A DNA stretch of 8,776 nucleotides from JANYCD01 sp043738625 (GTDB lineage Bacteria > Pseudomonadota > Gammaproteobacteria > Burkholderiales > Rhodocyclaceae), in the NCBI GenBank assembly GCA_043738625.1, contig JAYUFR010000311.1, positions 1 to 8,776 of the forward strand, read 5' to 3'. The translations under genes were made by a program, and so were the position numbers. The notes beneath the pieces are model-generated. The model searched no databases and was not told the DNA's origin. It saw only the letters and a program-made list of their open reading frames with translations. Below, one piece after another: positions 6,189 through 8,776 of the stretch. Every line of letters starts with the position of its first letter. The stretch's first letter is position 1.

Positions 6189-7220
6189 TCAGCGCACGGG
6201 TTTTGAAGTTGCGCCAAGCGGCTTGAAACCCAGCGGATCTTTTTTCCATTCGGCATAGATCGGTTTGAGTTCGGACGGAATCTCCGCCTCGAAGGCTATG
6301 TCGATTGGCCAGCCGGGCATCCGTTCCGCCACCGCCACCAGCAGAAGCGCGCCTTGCCTGGCATCCTTCGGTCGCTTGTCGGACTTTCGCTTGGCCTGTC
6401 GTGACAGCCACATCTTGTGAAGCGCCATCCAGCGCGGGTCCGGCGCCACGATGCGAGCGGCGATCGGCTTTGTCGACAATGAGCAGATGACGCGTTCTAA
6501 CTGCTTGCCTTTCAATAACCACTCTTGCTCCATCAGCGGAATCGGGCTGATCTCGCCTTTCGGCAACGAGGCGCTTACGGACGGCGCGGATAGCAACTCC
6601 ACTTCGTAAGATTTGGCGTTTCTCGCCTGGAAAGTTCGCTCGGTATTGATGGTCCAGGTGGAGTCCATTTCCTTGAGCACCGAGAACAAGGTCGCCGGCA
6701 CACCGCTGTTACCCAACACCAGGGTGCCGGTCCAGGCGAGATCGAAATCTTCGGTGGCATCCCAGCCGAGAAGAAACCGGCCGCCGGCCTCGATTTCATA
6801 GGCGGCAAATGCGTTGGTGCCGACGACCAGATAAGAGTCGCCCAGCATTTTTCTGATGTCGAGTTCCACCAGTATTTTCGCTGCCTCGACCGAGATCGCT
6901 GGAAGCCGCGCCGGTCGCCAGAACACCGCCGTTCCGTTCAATGCGTCCCTGGTTTGTTGCAGGCGCTGCTTCAGCTCGCGCTTGTTGGCAGCGTATTCGT
7001 TCTTGATGGCATCGGTCTTCGCCGATCGCGGTCCAAGCGATGTGCCATCACCCCGCGCGTTACGAATTTGGTAGAGGTATTCCTTGCCAGAGGATTGATG
7101 CCATTTCAGGTGGTACGGGAGTTGCCGCAGCGACCTGGCGACCGAGAGGGTGGCGTCGTATTGCATCTCAAGGTTGCCGATGAGCCGGAGTTGTTCTGCA
7201 TTGAAATCGATGTATTCCAT
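6189..7220 (-). CDS. GSU2403-like nucleotidyltransferase-fold protein (NTP_transf_8)
   Basis: A 343-residue soluble protein. The N-terminal helical part carries family-typical segments: LEMQYDATL (17-25), LPYHLKW (34-40), KEYLYQI (46-52) and GTSLGPRS (59-66). The nucleotidyltransferase core shows the helix motif VVGTNAFAAYEIEAG (132-146), in place of the classical GS, followed by ATEDFDLAW, where D158 and D160 form the metal-binding pair. The third acidic residue may be E208 in YEVELL. PDPRWMALHKMWLS (260-273), with basic residues and QGALLL after it, is also typical. The family is PF12281-like; some nucleotidyltransferase relatives act as toxins or modify RNA, but the role here is unknown. 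It is a single-gene unit with its own promoter, convergent with the oxidoreductase gene. Confidence 0.88.
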   Translation of the reverse strand: MEYIDFNAEQLRLIGNLEMQYDATLSVARSLRQLPYHLKWHQSSGKEYLYQIRNARGDGTSLGPRSAKTDAIKNEYAANKRELKQRLQQTRDALNGTAVFWRPARLPAISVEAAKILVELDIRKMLGDSYLVVGTNAFAAYEIEAGGRFLLGWDATEDFDLAWTGTLVLGNSGVPATLFSVLKEMDSTWTINTERTFQARNAKSYEVELLSAPSVSASLPKGEISPIPLMEQEWLLKGKQLERVICSLSTKPIAARIVAPDPRWMALHKMWLSRQAKRKSDKRPKDARQGALLLVAVAERMPGWPIDIAFEAEIPSELKPIYAEWKKDPLGFKPLGATSKPVR

Positions 7221-7251
7221 CGCCTTTGTCCCGTGCGGATGCGGTTTTCAA

Positions 7252-7280
7252 AATATACAGAACAAATCGTTAAAATTCAA
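7252..7280 (-). promoter_or_regulatory. Sigma-70-type promoter of the nucleotidyltransferase-fold gene
   Basis: Read on the minus strand, TTGAAT (7275-7280) is followed by a 17-base spacer and TATATT (7252-7257). This is a good match to the consensus with ideal spacing, 31 bases upstream of the ATG at 7218-7220. An AAAGG lies only 2 bases before that ATG and a GGGAC about 7 bases before it, so the ribosome site is mediocre. Confidence 0.65.
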
Positions 7281-7292
7281 TAGACTGGTTGC

Positions 7293-7310
7293 CAAGATAG
7301 CGCTATTTTG
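7293..7310. promoter_or_regulatory. 18-bp palindrome between divergent genes, possible operator
   Basis: CAAGATAGCGCTATTTTG is symmetric in 8 of 9 base pairs, with the perfect core ATAGCGCTAT (7297-7306). It lies 12 bases upstream of the -35 element of the minus-strand gene and about 170 bases before the + strand gene, so a regulator bound here could act on either. No T-run follows it suitably for a terminator. The remainder of 7221-7479 shows no gene and no clear + strand promoter. Confidence 0.4.
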
Positions 7311-7479
7311 ACTGCTGTAGCCGTTGCTTTAGCCCCATGGCACGCTGCATCAAGGAATGAACATTGCCAGACTGATGCGGCAGGGATAAGCCATATCAAA
7401 TGGGGGTAAATAGGCGCACGATGGGTAGCGTGCTTTAATTCGAAACCATGCGTATGACTTTGAGAAAATATTTTCCAAG

Positions 7480-8175
7480 ATGATTCACACCCCGCCCAAC
7501 CAGACACCCACTATCGGCCCGGAATATCTCCGTGCCACGACGTATTTCGACAGCGACAATCCGGCGCTGTGTGCCGCAGCGGAGAAGGCCTGTGGCGGCG
7601 CCGGCAGCGATGTCGAGCGGGCGATCAAATTGTTTTATTGGGTGCGCGATGGCTGGCGTTACGATCCGTTCAGTCTCAGCATCACCGCGCAGCGCCACAC
7701 GGCGAGCGACGTGCTGGCGCGCGACCACGGCTACTGCGTCACCAAGGCCATCCTGCTCAGTGCAGCGGCGCGCGTGGTCGGCATTCCCAGCGCCATCGGC
7801 TTTTCCGACGTGACCAATCACCTGACCAGCGCAAAGCTGATGCGCTGGATGGGCGGCAAGAACGTGTTCTACAACCACGGCTATTCGTTACTGTATCTCG
7901 ACGGCCGCTGGGTCAAGGCTGCGCCGGCCTTCAACATCGATTTGTGCGATCGGTTTGGCGTGATGCCCACCGAGTTCGATGGCCGGCAGGATGCGATCAT
8001 GCAGGAGTTCGACCGCCAGCAGCGCCACCACATGGAATACCTCACGGACCACGGCTACTGGTCGGATTTTCCGTTCGAAAAAGTCGAGCGTGAATTCCGC
8101 GCCGTGTATCCCGTCGACGAATGGGAACGCGGCATCGACGACCCTTACTTCGCGCCGGACAAGAAGCCCGCCTGA
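7480..8175 (+). CDS. Transglutaminase-like cysteine peptidase/acyltransferase family protein
   Basis: A 231-residue protein without signal peptide or membrane segment. It contains a transglutaminase-like core: YWVRDGWRYDPF (53-64), ASDVLARDHGYCVTKAILL with the probable nucleophile C86, then NHGYSLLYLDGRW with the probable catalytic H133. The following segment reads WVKAAPAFN, so the place where the third residue (Asp, as in WxxLDP) normally stands is Ala148; N152 or D154 might serve instead. The C-terminal part (EFDGRQDAIMQEFD, HHMEYLTDHGYWSDFP) is typical of a bacterial subfamily whose substrate I do not know. The ATG at 7480 has no strong ribosome site; a tiny frame 7448-7483 overlaps it as ATGA. 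It converges on sodC with only 19 bp between the stops. Fold is confident, activity is not. Confidence 0.88.
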   Translation: MIHTPPNQTPTIGPEYLRATTYFDSDNPALCAAAEKACGGAGSDVERAIKLFYWVRDGWRYDPFSLSITAQRHTASDVLARDHGYCVTKAILLSAAARVVGIPSAIGFSDVTNHLTSAKLMRWMGGKNVFYNHGYSLLYLDGRWVKAAPAFNIDLCDRFGVMPTEFDGRQDAIMQEFDRQQRHHMEYLTDHGYWSDFPFEKVEREFRAVYPVDEWERGIDDPYFAPDKKPA

Positions 8176-8194
8176 GTCGTGCTTGAACCAGGCG

Positions 8195-8734
8195 TCAGTT
8201 GGCTTTGATCACGCCACAGGCGACGCGTTTGCCGGAGTTGCCGGCCGGCTGGGTTTTGTAGTCATCCGCAGCAGCATGAATTACTACTGCGCGCCCAATG
8301 ATGTTTCCGTCGCCGCTGCCAATCTCCAGCGCCGGGAAATCGGCTGAGTAGTGGGCTTTGCCATCGGCATCCGCCACCAGATTTGCCATGTCGCCGGCAT
8401 GGTGCTCACCATCCTGTCCGCCATGGAGTTTGCCGGTCGGATTGAAATGTCCTTTCGCGCTCGTGGCGTCGGGTGCGCTGCAATCACCCACTTCGTGAAC
8501 GTGGAAACCATGTTCGCCCGGCGTCAGGCCGGTGAGGTCGCCCACCACGTGCACGCCGCCGCCGGATAGCCGGGTAAATGTCACCGTGCCGGCCACCTGA
8601 CTGCCCGAAGCCGGCCCCAGCTCGGCCGTGGCATCCGGTTTTGAAACGCTCATGGAACTGCAGCCCAGCAGCACACTGACGGCCACGACCGTTGCGGCGC
8701 CTGCCGCGGATTGGAATGATTTCATCCTGCGCAA
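8195..8734 (-). CDS. sodC: Periplasmic Cu/Zn superoxide dismutase lipoprotein (SodC)
   Basis: This enzyme converts superoxide into hydrogen peroxide and oxygen in the periplasm. The protein is 179 residues from a TTG start, or 176 from ATG at 8723-8725. It begins with a lipoprotein signal: basic MRRMK, a hydrophobic stretch, and lipobox LLGC with Cys25 as the lipid site. All metal ligands are present: H78, H80 and H153 for copper, H96 bridging, and H104, H112 and D115 for zinc. C85 and C173 should form the conserved disulphide, and R170 is the active-site guide arginine (GKRVACGVI). TTG is preferred because AAGGAG sits 6 bases before it, whereas it lies 15 bases before the ATG. Nothing else is seen upstream within the last 42 bases of the window. 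Confidence 0.96.
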   Translation of the reverse strand: MRRMKSFQSAAGAATVVAVSVLLGCSSMSVSKPDATAELGPASGSQVAGTVTFTRLSGGGVHVVGDLTGLTPGEHGFHVHEVGDCSAPDATSAKGHFNPTGKLHGGQDGEHHAGDMANLVADADGKAHYSADFPALEIGSGDGNIIGRAVVIHAAADDYKTQPAGNSGKRVACGVIKAN

Positions 8735-8740
8735 GATCTT

Positions 8741-8746
8741 CTCCTT
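8741..8746 (-). promoter_or_regulatory. Shine-Dalgarno AAGGAG that favours a TTG start for sodC
   Basis: On the minus strand AAGGAG is followed by 6 bases (AAGATC) and TTG at 8732-8734. The in-frame ATG (8723-8725) is preceded directly by AGG, too close to act as a ribosome site. Confidence 0.6.
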
Positions 8747-8776
8747 GAGGGTAGCGAAACTTTTAATCGGAGTGGT

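Noticed and set aside
7277..7507. A 76-codon minus-strand frame between the divergent genes
   Set aside because: It runs over the start of the transglutaminase-like gene, matches no family known to me, and ends right at the -35 element of the minus-strand promoter; probably a chance frame.
8176..8194. A shared terminator between the transglutaminase-like gene and sodC
   Set aside because: The 19-bp gap contains no hairpin and no T-run on either strand.

Overview
The window is GC-rich bacterial chromosome with tightly packed genes. The protein families and the periplasmic lipoprotein SodC suggest a Gram-negative proteobacterium, perhaps a beta- or gammaproteobacterium. No gene here fixes the species, so this is an inference.

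Left part (1-4127) is the 3' half of a type I restriction-modification locus, all on the + strand. It holds the tail of a gene whose winged-helix end resembles Fic or AlbA-type accessory proteins. A complete hsdR (motor and nuclease subunit) follows, overlapping it by 4 bp, and then a YgjP/DUF45-type zinc metallopeptidase whose ATG directly follows the hsdR stop codon. hsdM and hsdS are not in the window and would be expected to the left.

Middle (4128-4945) looks like a damaged accessory module. After about 290 bp without a clear gene comes an AT-rich control region with three copies of a 16-bp palindrome, TTGC-N8-GCAA, starting exactly 33 bp apart. It drives a helix-turn-helix gene recognised as mobile mystery protein A. 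The usual partner, mobile mystery protein B (a Fic-domain protein), is missing. In its place, overlapping the stop of A by ATGA, is a 16-codon frame ending in PLLAFARS, which resembles the C-terminus of B. The simplest reading is an almost complete in-frame deletion of the Fic gene that left an orphan regulator with intact operators.

Right part (5028-8776) holds ordinary chromosomal genes: an Old Yellow Enzyme-type NAD(P)H:flavin oxidoreductase with a good intrinsic terminator; a convergent GSU2403-like nucleotidyltransferase-fold protein with its own promoter; a divergent transglutaminase-like protein; and a convergent sodC for a periplasmic Cu/Zn superoxide dismutase lipoprotein.

The most interesting parts are the evenly phased operator triplet and the deleted Fic partner of mobile mystery protein A. 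I saw no tRNA, rRNA, CRISPR array or insertion sequence.
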